Part shown: positions 1 through 12,470 of the stretch, piece after piece
How positions within the stretch are numbered: the first letter of the stretch is position 1
How the letters are laid out: the number at the start of each line of letters is the position of its first letter
DNA from: Ulota crispa
Taxonomy: Eukaryota; Streptophyta; Bryopsida; Orthotrichales; Orthotrichaceae
Length of the DNA: 64,000 nucleotides
Direction: 5' to 3'
NCBI GenBank assembly: GCA_963920765.1
Contig: OY987243.1
Coordinates: 1,798,001-1,862,000 of the forward strand
Program-made: the position numbers and the translations under genes
Notes under the pieces: model-generated
What the model was told of the DNA's origin: nothing
What the model saw: the letters and a program-made list of their open reading frames with translations, nothing else
The model's database searches: none

Positions 1-308
1 CCTTGACATAGGTTGAAAAGCATTGTAACTTAAGTAGGATACTTGGAATGATGCTAGACAAGCTTCACTTGTTGCCACGCGCCACACAACATCATACCAA
101 ATGCCCAAGTTCTTCAAATAATGCAATTTGTTAGTGCCATCTTCTTATGCTAAATGGTTTCCACTAAAATCAATGCAAGAAGAGAAATTGAAGACTTTCA
201 TAAGCAAATGTGATTAATATACTAAAGTAGGTTGCATTTTTATAACTTTAAATCTACATTAAAGGTAAGGAGATGAAGTTTTTGTATTTCAAGGTTGTTG
301 TGTGATGG
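1..308. other. AT-rich intergenic DNA, no gene seen
   Basis: No coding pattern or repeat structure that I can support. Confidence 0.5.
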
Positions 309-312
309 TTAT

Positions 313-1052
313 GGATGATTGCAAGAAACACTTGTCCTATTTCTTGTCCCCTTCACCTCCTGCAAGTGCTTTTTGGCTTGTAACTTTTGCGCAGCAAGTT
401 CTTTTGAGCTGAAATTTTAGAGGAAGGTAGATGTCATAGTTACAAACCTTCTATAATTTTTGCATTCTTTTATAATTATTTTACTATTTTTAAACAGCCC
501 CCAAATAGGTGTTTACCTTGGCCATTTTGGAGGTTTTGAGTACTATTTTGGGTCCAAAAAAGCGAATCTCATGCCACAAATCAAGGAAGTTGTTCATCAT
601 AGAGCATTACATGGATTTGTAGAAGCATTTCATAAAATATTAAATTCCATGCCGTGCACACACCCTCAAAGTGCGCGTCCTTTCTCAAATGATTGGTGAA
701 ATAAGAAAAACTTCTTACAAAAACCACTTGCAACATGTGAAGCTACTCAAAGAGGTAAAAAATGGCCATTTTTGTTTTTATTTTTTTGATTTATTTTACT
801 ATTTTCTAAAAAGCAAAAAAAAAAATTATCTTTTTGTTGGTAATTTCTGGCCCTCTATTTGTGTGCATAACTTTTAGAATAAATTTTTTCTAAGTCTGAA
901 TATTCACAAATATGCTATTTTAAGTGCTTTACAAATTTTCCGTATTTTATTTTATTTAAAAAAAATTATTCCAAAAGCTCGGTAGTACTACTAGTACTAC
1001 AAGTACTTAGGGTGTTTGAGACAAAACAATGAAGTGTTTCTTGCAACTACCC
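313..1052 (+). mobile_element. 740-bp TIR DNA transposon, non-autonomous (copy 1)
   Basis: The left end reads GGATGATTGCAAGAAACACT. The right end, read on the opposite strand, is GGGTAGTTGCAAGAAACACT, giving an inverted terminal repeat of about 20 bp. TTAT stands immediately outside both ends (309-312 and 1053-1056), a likely 4-bp target-site duplication. A second copy lies inverted at 46293-47024 and is alignable along its whole length. No transposase frame is present: the short ORFs inside are not recognisable proteins. Superfamily is uncertain; a 4-bp duplication does not fit the common plant groups (TA, TWA, 8 or 9 bp). Confidence 0.8.
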
Positions 1053-1056
1053 TTAT

Positions 1057-4000
1057 TTGATTTTCTTTAAAACTTTGACAATATGATCACAATGTACTTC
1101 ACATAGTTTTTGTTTTTACTAAGAAGCATTTGCAAGATTATGGCACAGCTGTTGTAATTTATTCTTATTTTGCTGATTCTAAGGTTGATATTACAAGGCT
1201 TTGCAAAATTTATCTTATGTTGGTAATGAAAGAGTAGATGGGTATAACTTGACTACATTTGACTTTGTCTTTTGATACCTCTTGCAATATGAGTCCCTTA
1301 TATTTTATCTTCTTTAATTTGATGTTTTTATTTTATTTTTTGTGTGTATAGTTATTTATTAATTGCATGGTTGGTTTGTTAGACACAAAATTTGTATTTA
1401 TCCTCTTGGTGAAGGACCTGAAAGAGGAACAAAATTGCCATTTCACTTTTGAACACATAGGGACAATGGAAAAAGTAGGCTTGGACATTGCATCGGATGA
1501 CAATTTCATGAATTTCACATGGACAAACAATTTAGCCATGCATGGCATTAGACCATGGCTCATAAGACCATTTTGTGAAAGATCCCAAGTTCATTTAGCT
1601 TCTCATTGAAGCCGTATCGCTTGAAAGGGATGTTCTTTTGGATTGCACAACCTCAGCTAGTAGTATTACTAGTTGTATTGTTGTATTTTTTGTATCCTTC
1701 TTTTTGTTCTCAACTTAATTTTGCTTAATGGTTTCTATTTTGTTTACAAGTGCGGTGGTTACTACTTGTTTTAGTATAGACCATCATATTTGGAATTAGA
1801 GGAAAATGAAGACATTTTTGTTGTAATATTGAAATTCATGATGCAGACCTTTTCCGCAATAATAGATAAAGAGGAGCCACCTTTAATAGTAACTACATAA
1901 GATCCAAATGCTATCCATGAATTATCTTAAAAATTAGCATAAGATTTTAAATTTAGTAAATAAGTCTTCATCCTTCATCATTCTATTAAAATATAATGTA
2001 TTTATGTTTGAATTGACTTTAATATATTGAATACATTTAAATAGCAATTGTAGATTGATAACAAGGACCAATTCTCCAACCAACACTATTAAGAAATTTT
2101 GAATTAGTCTGGATACAATTTTTTCACTATCTTTGTATGCATAGCAAATGGCCTCAATATTTGAAGCTTATGATGCTTTATACTTAGATGTTGTTGTGAT
2201 ATTTATACTTTGAACATCCTTTAGTTTATAGATGGAATGGCTTCTAACAAAGAGCAATCTTCATACATACCCAATACTAATGACTCATCCAAATGACCCA
2301 ATGAGTCCTCTGAGACTTAAACTTGTGAAACTTTCATAATTCAGAAATTGGTATGTGTATAGTTTATTTATTATCTATACATTTGTGTGTTTTATGGCTA
2401 TATATTTCCTCCTTGCATTTGCTAGTTTATTTCATTATTACATGATTTATGTAAGTCTACAACAAATTTGAAATTTTTGATTAAGGAGTTCAATTTGTTT
2501 CATATATTCCACAAGTTTTCTTACAATATGATCTACTTATTATTTTAGATTTGTACTAAAGTTCCACGGTCATAGGTATTCACACCAAAATTTGCTTAAA
2601 AAATTTCCCGCTCATAGGCTCTCAAGCTCACAAGCTTATGCTCACAGGCTCGCCTGCTAGCAACCTTGCCTTTGTCCATTACTACACTCATTTTCACATC
2701 TTTATCAACATTGTTTTACACCAAAAATAATCACAACAAAATAATAAATATATCACAGTTAAGCAATAGTGAAGTTGTTTTCTAATTATTTGACCTGCAT
2801 ATTTTTAACTAATGTAATTTGCATGTGACTAACACCTATAGTAATATTATTGAGCAAATTCAACTTAAATGAAGTATGAAAACTTTATAACATGATATAT
2901 AGAATGTGGTTTATTTGATTTATAACCACATTTAGTTACCTAAGCTTTCTAATCTCTTAACATTAAAAAATCTTAATGATTAGTTCCAATTTAATGTCTT
3001 CAAAAACCTGAATTCTTTAAATCTTGCAAAACACTCTTATAAAAGTTGATTTTTTATTAAAAAAAGAAGTCTTTACTTGAATGATTTTAAGTTTCACATT
3101 TAAGCTTATCAATTAATCATACATCTAATCATTTTGTATTTTATTTAAAAACTGATATATGCACACCGGAGGGTTGCTATTTGCACGCCTCCCTAGAATA
3201 AAGTTTACATTTCTACCATCATAAAGCTGAATTTGAGAATTTTGAATTCAAATTTGGACTTAAAGACCACGATTTTGTCTAAAACTAGAAAAAAAGTTGC
3301 AATTCAACAACACTCAATGAAAAAAATTATCTTCTTTACAAATAAAAGTCAAAGTAATCTTTTTCCCCTAGCTAATTTTTTTCATTGGATGTTGTTAATT
3401 GCATTTGTTTTTATAGTTCTAGACTAGATTATGGTCTCTGAGTCCAAATTTGAATTAATACCTCAATGTGCATACATCAATTCCCTTTATTTAAACACAA
3501 ACCTTTTGTACAACTTCATTATACATTTGTGCTAGCAATGAATCTTTTGATTTTTTTGAGTTTGAAGTTTCACTTATTGTATCTATAAAATGACTAAAAC
3601 TTAAATATTAGACCTATAAATTTTACTTTTTATCATTTGTGTATATTTTATTGCAAAAAATTGATTTTTTTATTGAAGTTTTTAAATAAAATACATAAAT
3701 ATTTTATTTATTACAAAAAATTTACAATCATTATCAATGATTATGTATCATTATAAAACTTAACTAATTATTTATCACAAGATCCAGTTTTGTGACGTTA
3801 CAAGATTTTGGATTCAAACCTTAAAAGTGAAATACAGAAGACGCATATAAATTGTACATAAAGGTAAGTAAGTAAAAAGATAAAATCATTATAAAATTTG
3901 AAATAATAACAAATTATGATTGATATTGATTTTCATTTTATATTGTAGCTCTACAGTATTATTTATTTTAAATAAAGCAGCAATAAAAAAATATTTTTTG

Positions 4001-4510
4001 TCAGTTCTATATAAAATTTTAACCTTTTAATAATATTTTTTTCCTAATTTTTCTTCTATCATTTCATTTTTACACTTATTTGTTTTTGTTTTTTTGAGAA
4101 TAAATTTTTTCACAAAAAAATAAATATCTTACATATGAAACAAAAAACTTTAAAACCATCATTTTCATTAGTTTGGATTTATTAAACAAAAACATTGCTA
4201 TAATAATTGTAGCATTTTATGGTCTATATTGAAAAAATTGTAAAGTGCTATTTACACTTTATTACTTTATACCTTTTCAATTTTACCTTGTGATAATTTT
4301 GTTTTTGTTTATAATGTTGCACACCGCAAAAAAACTATAGAGATCCTTTGTCCTTAAGTTTGTAACTTTCATAATCTATTTTAATGATCTTTACATATTG
4401 ATTTTGTTATATGAATCATCTTTGAAAATCTCATTGGAAATTCTAGGTTCCTAAAAGGTTCAACCATGAGTAATATTAATAAGCACCCTATGGTTCTATA
4501 ACGTCACTAT
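1057..4510. other. AT-rich intergenic DNA, no gene seen
   Basis: Very AT-rich with homopolymer runs. The small ORF at 1367-1609 has no domain I recognise and no intron or start context supporting a gene. Confidence 0.5.
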
Positions 4511-4647
4511 GTGCTTTATCATCATCTCTCAAAAATGTTATATATCATCATCTCTCCTAAAAATGCGATATATCATTATCTCTGCCAAGTGTGTGATAAA
4601 TCATCTTTTCTGCTAAAAATGCGCTATATCATCCTCTCTCTGAAAGG
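4511..4647. repeat. Degenerate tandem repeat, unit about 27 bp
   Basis: About five units of the form gcgatatatcatcatctct followed by a ctaaaaat-like tail start near 4511, 4537, 4565, 4591 and 4621. One or two further units recur at about 5263-5315, at the start of the second copy of the larger direct repeat. Confidence 0.7.
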
Positions 4648-4810
4648 TAGCTCGCTACTTTTAAATTTGTATTAATATTTTGTAAGTTTCTTTTCTCATT
4701 TATTTTCAAATTGTTTTGTTTATAAAAATAGATGTGCTAAATAATACTCAGACAATCATTTGCACTAATTTAATTTTGTTACATTAAAATATAATTATAA
4801 TAATTGTAAA
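4621..4810. repeat. Direct repeat, copy 1 (uninterrupted)
   Basis: This segment reads through gcgctatatcatc, a ggtagctcgctactttt palindrome-like core, attaat, then ttttgtaagtttc and aatagatgtgctaaataata. The same order recurs in copy 2 (5290-5785), where it is split after attaat by about 309 bp of different composition. Confidence 0.75.
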
Positions 4811-5289
4811 TAGACAAATTTAGAAATTGAATTTGCTAGTCACTAGACTTTTATGCTCCATTTCTGTGGCTTTTGCGACATTTACCGTTTAGCCAAATAG
4901 TATGTACCCTTATATCTTATCATCATTTCATTGATAGTGCCAAACTTCTCAACATTCCATGAAGATTGATAACTTTTCTTAACTGCGTCTAACAACCATT
5001 GTAGCTGTTCCATTTTATCGTATCAAGGTAATAACCTATTGTGTACATACTTGGCTGATTTTGTAAAGTGCAAACAATTTATTAAAGTAAATAATCGCAT
5101 TCGAGTTTTAAAGTTTGAAATTATTGGATAATGAAAAATTGAATCAATTTCCTACCATTAAAGTCTTTTGTTAGGTTGTTTATTCATTCTCATGTATATG
5201 ATCATTGCAATATACACTTCCAACTCTTTTACATTGCAAAATACTCAATACAGACATACATGCATTATATCATCTTTTCTTCTAAAGAG

Positions 5290-5785
5290 GCGCTATATTA
5301 TCTTCTTTCTAAAAGGTAGCCGGCTACTTTTGTATTTTTATTAATGGTGCATGCTAGGCAAGACGCACTCACCACCAAAGCAGCAGCGTTGCGTAGACAC
5401 ACCACATCATTGGCCATGCCCTTCATAAAAATTATGGCAGGAGAGGTGATTTGATGGGCTATGGGGAGGAGGAGCGCCAATGGGAAAATGCCCAAAGATT
5501 TTGGTGGCTTGGCTAGCCGACTAGGCAATGACCCAATTTCTCTAGTTGCTTATGTTGAGGATTGCCTCAGAGAATGCAACTTAGCAGCTCACTACAAAAG
5601 CACTAAAGAGTTGGCCCTAGGGATTGCAAGAGCCCTTGATTTTTCCAGGAGTCGTTTTGTAAATTTTTTTTCTAATTTATTTTTAAATTGTTTTCTCTAT
5701 AAAATAGATGTGCTAAACAATACTTAAACAATCATTTGCGCTAACTTAATTTTGTTAGATAAAAATACAATTATAATCATTGTGA
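5290..5785. repeat. Direct repeat, copy 2, split by an insert
   Basis: The left part (5290-5345) matches 4621-4676 and the right part (about 5655-5785) matches 4677-4810. Between them lies the GC-richer coding-like insert 5346-5654. Copy 1 shows the order without the insert. Confidence 0.75.
5341..5654 (+). pseudogene. Broken coding fragment inside a duplicated AT-rich segment
   Basis: One frame is open from 5341 through 5654 except for a single TGA at 5452-5454. Composition changes sharply at both edges of the 309-bp insert (5346-5654). The translation looks like ordinary protein, with stretches such as MGRRSANGKMPKDFGGLASR and LVAYVEDCLRECNLAAHY. I do not recognise the family. There is no promoter and no convincing splice context, and past 5654 the frame runs into AT-rich repeat sequence. 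It is best read as a captured or relic exon. The alternative, that copy 1 of the flanking repeat lost the segment, cannot be excluded. Confidence 0.45.
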
Positions 5786-8700
5786 TTTATTTAAGTATTA
5801 TAAAAAATTAATTTTATTTAATCAATTACGTATCAAATGCCAAAGTAAAAAAATTATGCATATTTTAGCTTTAAAGTTATTATAATTATCTAAAAATAAA
5901 ATATTACTAACAAATTTTAGATCCAAAATTTTATTAAGTTTATAATACAAACTTGTGATTAAAGGTTTAACATAAAGGCGTCATCATTTATTATTCAAAA
6001 TCATTATACTTAATTAAACAAGTTTTATACAAAAAGATATATTGTAGATAATGTGTTTTTATCCAAAAATTTATTTACTATGCCAAAAAATCTAAATATG
6101 AAGTATTTTTTCTGCTTTTAGAATTTGATAAAACATATATTAGAATAAATTGGGAGTTTACAGAAATCATATTTGCAAAAAAAGTCTAATTTTACATTTT
6201 ATAAAAGAAAATTTCTCTCTTTATAAAAATGTTATTTCTTCAATTATAAATAATGTGGAATTAAATATTTTTTTAATATAAATAATGTGGAATTAAACAT
6301 CTTTTTATTTATATAGATTAGCTAAGCAAAGATGTTTATTAATACATGTATTTTTGTGGCAGTGTTTGACGCGCTAAGTCTCATAATAGAAAAATTTAAA
6401 TATAACATAGAAGAACTTACATGATTAAATAACTTTTTCTTGCTATAACATTTAACAAAGATGATAAAACAATATGTCTCATAAAAAATCAATAAAATTT
6501 ATTAAAAAAAATGTTTCCTACATTTTTTGTTTAGTTTCAAATTTAAATGAAACAACACCAAACAAATATCATATTGATTTTGGTTTGATTTTGTTTTTCT
6601 TTGAAAACAGATTTTGAATTACATTATAAAAAAAAAAAAATGTATGATACACTGGACTTTAGGTAATTTTTGTTGTTTTTATAGAAATCAATTCAACATT
6701 CTTATCAATTATGTTAAACAATGTTTTCAAAATGTGAGCAGCCAAATTTTTATTTTTGTATAAAAATTTATAATATACAATTATACCTTCTTAACTACTT
6801 CTTAATACACAACAATATGTGCATTTTACAATTTATAATGATTTATTACGCATTCATCTAAAGCATCTAAATACAAAAGTTGGACCTAATAAATCACTAA
6901 TTGATAGCTATGCTTGGAAGAAAATACAATAGAATTGTGAATTTAATAATTTATTGATGTGATCTACAATTTCCAATTAGATATATCTGGACAACGTGAA
7001 TATTTTTATATGTAACTATACTAGTCACTCAATGTGATTTACTTTTATTCAAATATACAATTTATCATTATACTAAGTCATAATTTTTTTCTATTATATT
7101 GAATAAACGCACAAAAGAAAAAACACTCTTTAATAAATAGAAACATAGACAATTTTATACAATCTGTAATAGAAAAATAGAAAAATTTGTGAATTACAAT
7201 TGCTACACATTATTTTTTTAAATAATAAAAATTAACGCAATTTACGTTATGAGAAGTTTTGTTAGAGATCATATCAAATAGTTTTGTGTACAGTCTAATA
7301 TTTGACTTGTGTGCACATAGTTATAAAACCTACATAATTTGTATATCGCACATGAGTATTAAATGTATTGTATCAATTCATAAAAATGATTCTAAAAATA
7401 CTCAAAAAATCATTTTCATTTAACTAAAAGTCATTTTTTGTTTTTTGAAAAATTTTCAATTTATACATACATACGTATTGTATAAGTTTTGTAATGTTAT
7501 ATTTACACAGTGATCTAAAACAAATATGAATGTATATTTGTACAAATATATATAAAACTTGACAATAAAAACATACAAATAATATTAAATTATATTTTTG
7601 CATATAAAGTACTAAAATTTGAAATTATCTATATTTTAAAATTATTTGTCTAATCATCTCATTTTGCATTACATTCAAATCATGATGCAAACATGGTACT
7701 TATCATTGCTTCATATACGACTTTTGTGGAAAAGCCTTTGCAAAAATATGCAAATTCTAAAATCTACAGATCACGACACCTTTTGGTAATAAAGTTTGCA
7801 TTTGTTATGTAAATATAGTATAATAAGGTTATAATAGCAATTTTATTAACAAATATATTGAAATGTTTTAGAAGTTTTTATCACTTCTTTTGAGGTGTAA
7901 AAAACTATTTCATGTTTATTTAATTATTATTTATTGAAAAATCAAATCTAAAAATAAATACAAAGTTTTAATTCAAAACCTACAATATATAATAAAATAA
8001 TTCTATTTTATATATATAGAATTGTCGATACGGCGGATAAGAAATACTTATATACATATATATATATATAATTAATTAATGTATAAGTTAACATAATTCA
8101 TTTGATTTGCCATTCATAAATTTCATGATTATAATTTTTTTAACATGTATGGTTTGTTTAGATGTATTGAGCTTTCTAGTAGGCATGATATGATTCACAT
8201 ATTCTTCAACAACTAATATTGCTAACATTGTTTTAATGCTCAATTCTATAGTAAATAAAAGATATAACAAATTCATCTGCATTGTAACACTCTTATGTTG
8301 ATATACATAAAAAATTTAAACATTTTATTTGTGTCGTAGATTGAAAAACGATTTTATAATATATTTCACAATTAAAAAAATTTTGAGACCTAAAAAGGTA
8401 AATTTTATTTAGATTTGATGTCAAAGGGATGTGCGTGCCATCTGTTGCTCTAATTATATTTAAAAAGCTTATAACTCTTATATTTGTTTATAATACATTA
8501 AAGTCTATGAATAGATTTTGTATAAATAAATTAAAAAAGTAAAGCATTTTCAAAAAAATTTAAACTTATGACATTTAAATGTGGTACATTTACAAATAAC
8601 AAATTTTTAATGCTCATATAAATTATACAATCTAGCACAACTTGCATGATGAGCTAATCCATACAAAATAACTTAAATTTGTCTATTAACAAGAATTGAG

Positions 8701-11700
8701 GTATAATAAATATAACAGCATTAAGACGCAAAAAAAGACAATAAAGCAACTAATCCATCAAATTTCAAAAAATTGATGCAAAATGTTGGTCAATATCTTG
8801 TATTTATCATTTACAATCAATGTGAAATAACATCTTTTACAACGTTGTGATGAATGTAATAGCATGTCTTAATCACTTACATACAACGTGAAAAAATGCT
8901 GCCTCTATACCATGATTCCAACAATACGAAACAACTTTTAAATATATTATTTTTTTAAAATGTACATTGTACTAACTCGTAAACACAATAATATCAGCAA
9001 CCGTGCAAAGTTAATAATATAACCTTAAAAATAAACAACATTAAAATATTGTGCTTGCTCATTTGTAAAAATTTGCACTCTAAATTTTAAATTACTTAAT
9101 TAAATCTTGTAAATTACACAAATAAAAAAATAAAAAATTTGTAGCTAGACTGTAATTTTTTATCACATTTTAAACCAAAAAAATTAAGCACAAAGTTTCA
9201 TTTCATTGAAACTATTAAGTTTGAAGAAGAAAAAAATGGCCTTTCAGAGTAGAATGGCATAGCAGAGCATGTGTGTGGAACATTATTCTGTCAAGCAAAC
9301 TACAAGTTTTTTGGTTGCCCTTGCATTGTCGACACGTACACTATATAAAATAGATGTGTTCGTTTTTTTATATTATAACAATGGTGATATAAAAATAACG
9401 TCATATAAGATGGCCTTAAAATAATGTCTTCTCTACATTAATAAACAAAAGAGTTTTGCATAATAACTTTCTTCATTTGATTTGATTTTTTAAATTTTAT
9501 TTTGGATTTAGTATGTCAACTTGAAGAATGTATTTTCTAAACGTAAAAATAAAGAGCTTCAACCAAAATGTGAATTTGAGTTCCATTTATTGAAGCCGTT
9601 GTATTAATCTTTACTACCCCTTAGCTTTACATAATTGCATCAACGTTTTTAAGATTAAGCAGGAGCTTCTCAATTGCCAAAACTACATTGCATAGCGGAA
9701 TGATGGCACAAGAATTTTTACGTGATGCTAAAAAGGTGGTTTTCTTATTGCAAGTTGGAGGTGTTGTGTCCAGCAGTCCAAAAATGAGGTTCAAATGATA
9801 TTTTTAAAGTTTAAACATAGACCATAATTATTGTATGGATAAACCTATTGCAAGAAGTTGTAAATACCTATATTGATTGTTTGATAATTCTTTGACTACG
9901 GCAAATTGTGCAAAATACGCAATTGCTACCCTGAAATACACCTTGAAATTTTTGAAGACAAAATAAAGCTTATATTTTGAAATTTTAATTTTGTATTTTT
10001 ATAACCATAAACCAACAAATTATTGTATTCTATTTTAAATCTAAAAGTACTTATTGATTTTATTTTGTATACGCACAAGAAGTAATAATAATTTTTTATA
10101 ATAGTTTGACTTTAATTTGAATTTTAAGATTATATGACTCTTAAACAAGAACATGAATAAGTTGTAAAACCTATACGGTAAGTCTATTCATATAAAAAAG
10201 TGTAAATTGATCATAGATCCATGGTATCTTGGAATATTTCCTAATGATATGAAGTATAGTGTGGAATTGAGAATTGATATCTAAATATTGAAGACATGAA
10301 AAATTATGATAAGTGAAAAAATTTGAAATGAAAACTAGTGAAATTGCGTAATGTTCTTGAAAAGCGTAAGTTTCCTAATATTGAAGTCAGAATAAAATTT
10401 ATATTAATTTGAGTGATGATAAATTTGCTATCTTTCCTATAAATGGATGAAATTTTTGAATAATTATAAAATTTAAAGAATTCTTTGATTTGCAATGAAA
10501 TTTTGAAAGAGTAAAAAAAAGTGTAGATTTCTAAAAAAATATTGTTTGTGTGGTTTTGAGTTTTATGAGCAAGTTGTGAATTGAAGTAAAAAAAATGCTG
10601 GTCTCTATCTCCATGGCCAAACCTTTGAAAGGCCATAAAAGCTGAATTAAATTTTAATTTTTAATAAATTCTTTGTATGTTCTATTCAGTTGTGCTAGTT
10701 TTTCAGATTAATATTACACTTGTATAAAAAAATTGTAGAATAAACATTATAAAGATTAAAAAAATGATTAGTTGCAAAAGAATGAAACAAACACTAAATT
10801 GACTAATTCATTAGGTGTTGATCAAGCCTCTATTTTCCAAGTAAAAATCACATACACAATGGAATGATCAATGATCAATATGATTTTTGTGGTTGCGATT
10901 TTCAACCAAATTGAACAAGATTTTTTGCAAAATTTGTATAAAGAAGAGACCAAATGGTCTACAATAGATAATGGTCTAAAAATTTCAAAATAAGTGCATT
11001 CTTAGATCACACTTGCTTGAAATAGTACAAATAATTATCTTGGATGTTTAAAAACAAAGGAAAGATTAAAGATAATGTTATTTTAAGCAGCTATCTTACT
11101 TGTGATGAAATGTTGTTTTGATTAGTGTGCTTCACAAGAAAATAATTTCTTCCTTACTTTAAATTTCATAAATTGTTATAATTATTAAAAACAATGAAAG
11201 CTCCTATTACAACTGATATGTTTCAAGACAAAAAACTTTGCGCAGATGTGAGCGCTTTTTCCTCCACCCATGAGAAAAAAGTAGACACAACCAGGTTTGC
11301 AAAGAAAAATAAAGGAAAAACTTAAAAGTTGGGTGAAATTACGTTTGGTTCAATTAATGCCTTCCAAGCCATGAACAAAACTTAAATTTTCTATGTCTAA
11401 AGTTTGTATAACAAGTTAAAGTTTTTTTTAAACAATTAGCAACTCAAATTTCAAAAGAAAGAACCCAAAACGCAAGAAAATATCAAACAAATTCAAAGAT
11501 GGAGGGTCATACCTCCATCCCTCCAAGAACCACACTTCATCCTCGGGCTCCATGGAAAGCTAAATCAAATCCACACTAAAAAAAACTTACTTTGTTTTGC
11601 TTTTTATATTTTATTATTTTTATTTTATTATTTTATAATATATTTCTAATTACCTTTTATTAGGGACTTTGTAATCAAGCTTAGACTTATGCGATTAGTG

Positions 11701-11799
11701 ATTATTTGCAAGCCTCTGCTCTTAAAACGCGAGACTTTGAGACTTTGGAGTCTTCAAAGAAAACTCTGGTCCATAAACACTTTAGCCTCTTAGACTAGC
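5786..11799. other. Very AT-rich intergenic DNA, no gene seen
   Basis: Six kilobases without a supportable gene. Minor structure: a 30-odd-bp direct repeat around 6244-6300 (aataatgtggaattaaa twice) and a short TA run near 8054-8070. The 110-codon minus-strand ORF at 10304-10636 is low-complexity (F, K, N, I) and unlikely to be real. Confidence 0.5.
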
Positions 11800-11809
11800 T
11801 GATTACCCG

Positions 11810-12300
11810 TTGCCACGTTGCTCCTTGTTGCTATGTTGTGCCCAGCTGCCACATCGCGGCCGGGGTCATTTGCAAGGGGGAAATCGTCGGACAGTAAGTA
11901 TAGAAATAAACTTACGGTTACTCTTTCCTTGGCAGTGAGTCCGGTGGTTGGGGGAAGGTTCTCTGCTATGTCTCTGGAGACTAGGGTTCAAACCCCTAGC
12001 CCAGCACTTTTTTTGCAGTCGCTCGTGCTGGTCGTTGCCTTCGCCGGCCGTTGCCCTTTGTCGGTCGTCCATCCTCACTAGTTCGTCAGTTGTATCCGCC
12101 GTCGTTTGTCCGCGGTGGTCAGGGGTAAGTATATATATATATATATACACTGGCTTCCACTCCTTGCTCAGCAGTAGGTGCTGCGGGGCAGGCTAGTGGC
12201 CCATCGTGCATAGAAAGCCCTTTGACTGGGGACCGGCCGGTCTTGGATTTGAGTCCCACGGCTACCGATTTTTTGGAGTTCGAATTCCCTTCTATCCACG
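11810..12300 (+). mobile_element. Possible tRNA-derived SINE remnant(s)
   Basis: A GC-rich island in AT-rich DNA. It contains a good RNA polymerase III B-box-like core, GGTTCAAACC at 11985-11994, inside a stem ctaggGTTCAAACccctag. An A-box-like TTGGCAGTGAGTCCGG lies about 60 bp upstream, near 11930. A second B-box-like GGATTTGAGTCCC follows near 12245-12257, ending in a run of T. A (TA)n run separates the two near 12130-12148. No complete tRNA fold is visible, so a decayed SINE or tRNA-related repeat is the best reading. A chance GC-rich patch remains possible. Confidence 0.4.
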
Positions 12301-12404
12301 GTAAATTGAGTTACTCGCGGGTTCTTGCTTTTTTCTCTGCTGAGCGAATTATTGCGTTGGCTGCTACTACTAACGGGCTAAAGAAGAGGATTTCTTTAAA
12401 AGTA

Positions 12405-12470
12405 AGAGTGCTTTTAAAATGAGAGTGCTTCTAAAGAGAGAGTGTTTTCAAAGAGAGAGTACTTGCTATA
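12405..12470. repeat. 17-bp tandem repeat, about 3.8 units
   Basis: Units agagtgcttttaaaatg, agagtgcttctaaagag and agagtgttttcaaagag follow one another without gaps, then a partial fourth unit. Confidence 0.8.

Noticed and set aside
10304..10636. 110-codon minus-strand ORF
   Set aside because: Low-complexity translation of AT-rich DNA with no recognisable domain.
11940..12260. Functional tRNA genes
   Set aside because: Only B-box-like cores are present; no complete cloverleaf with acceptor and anticodon stems could be drawn.
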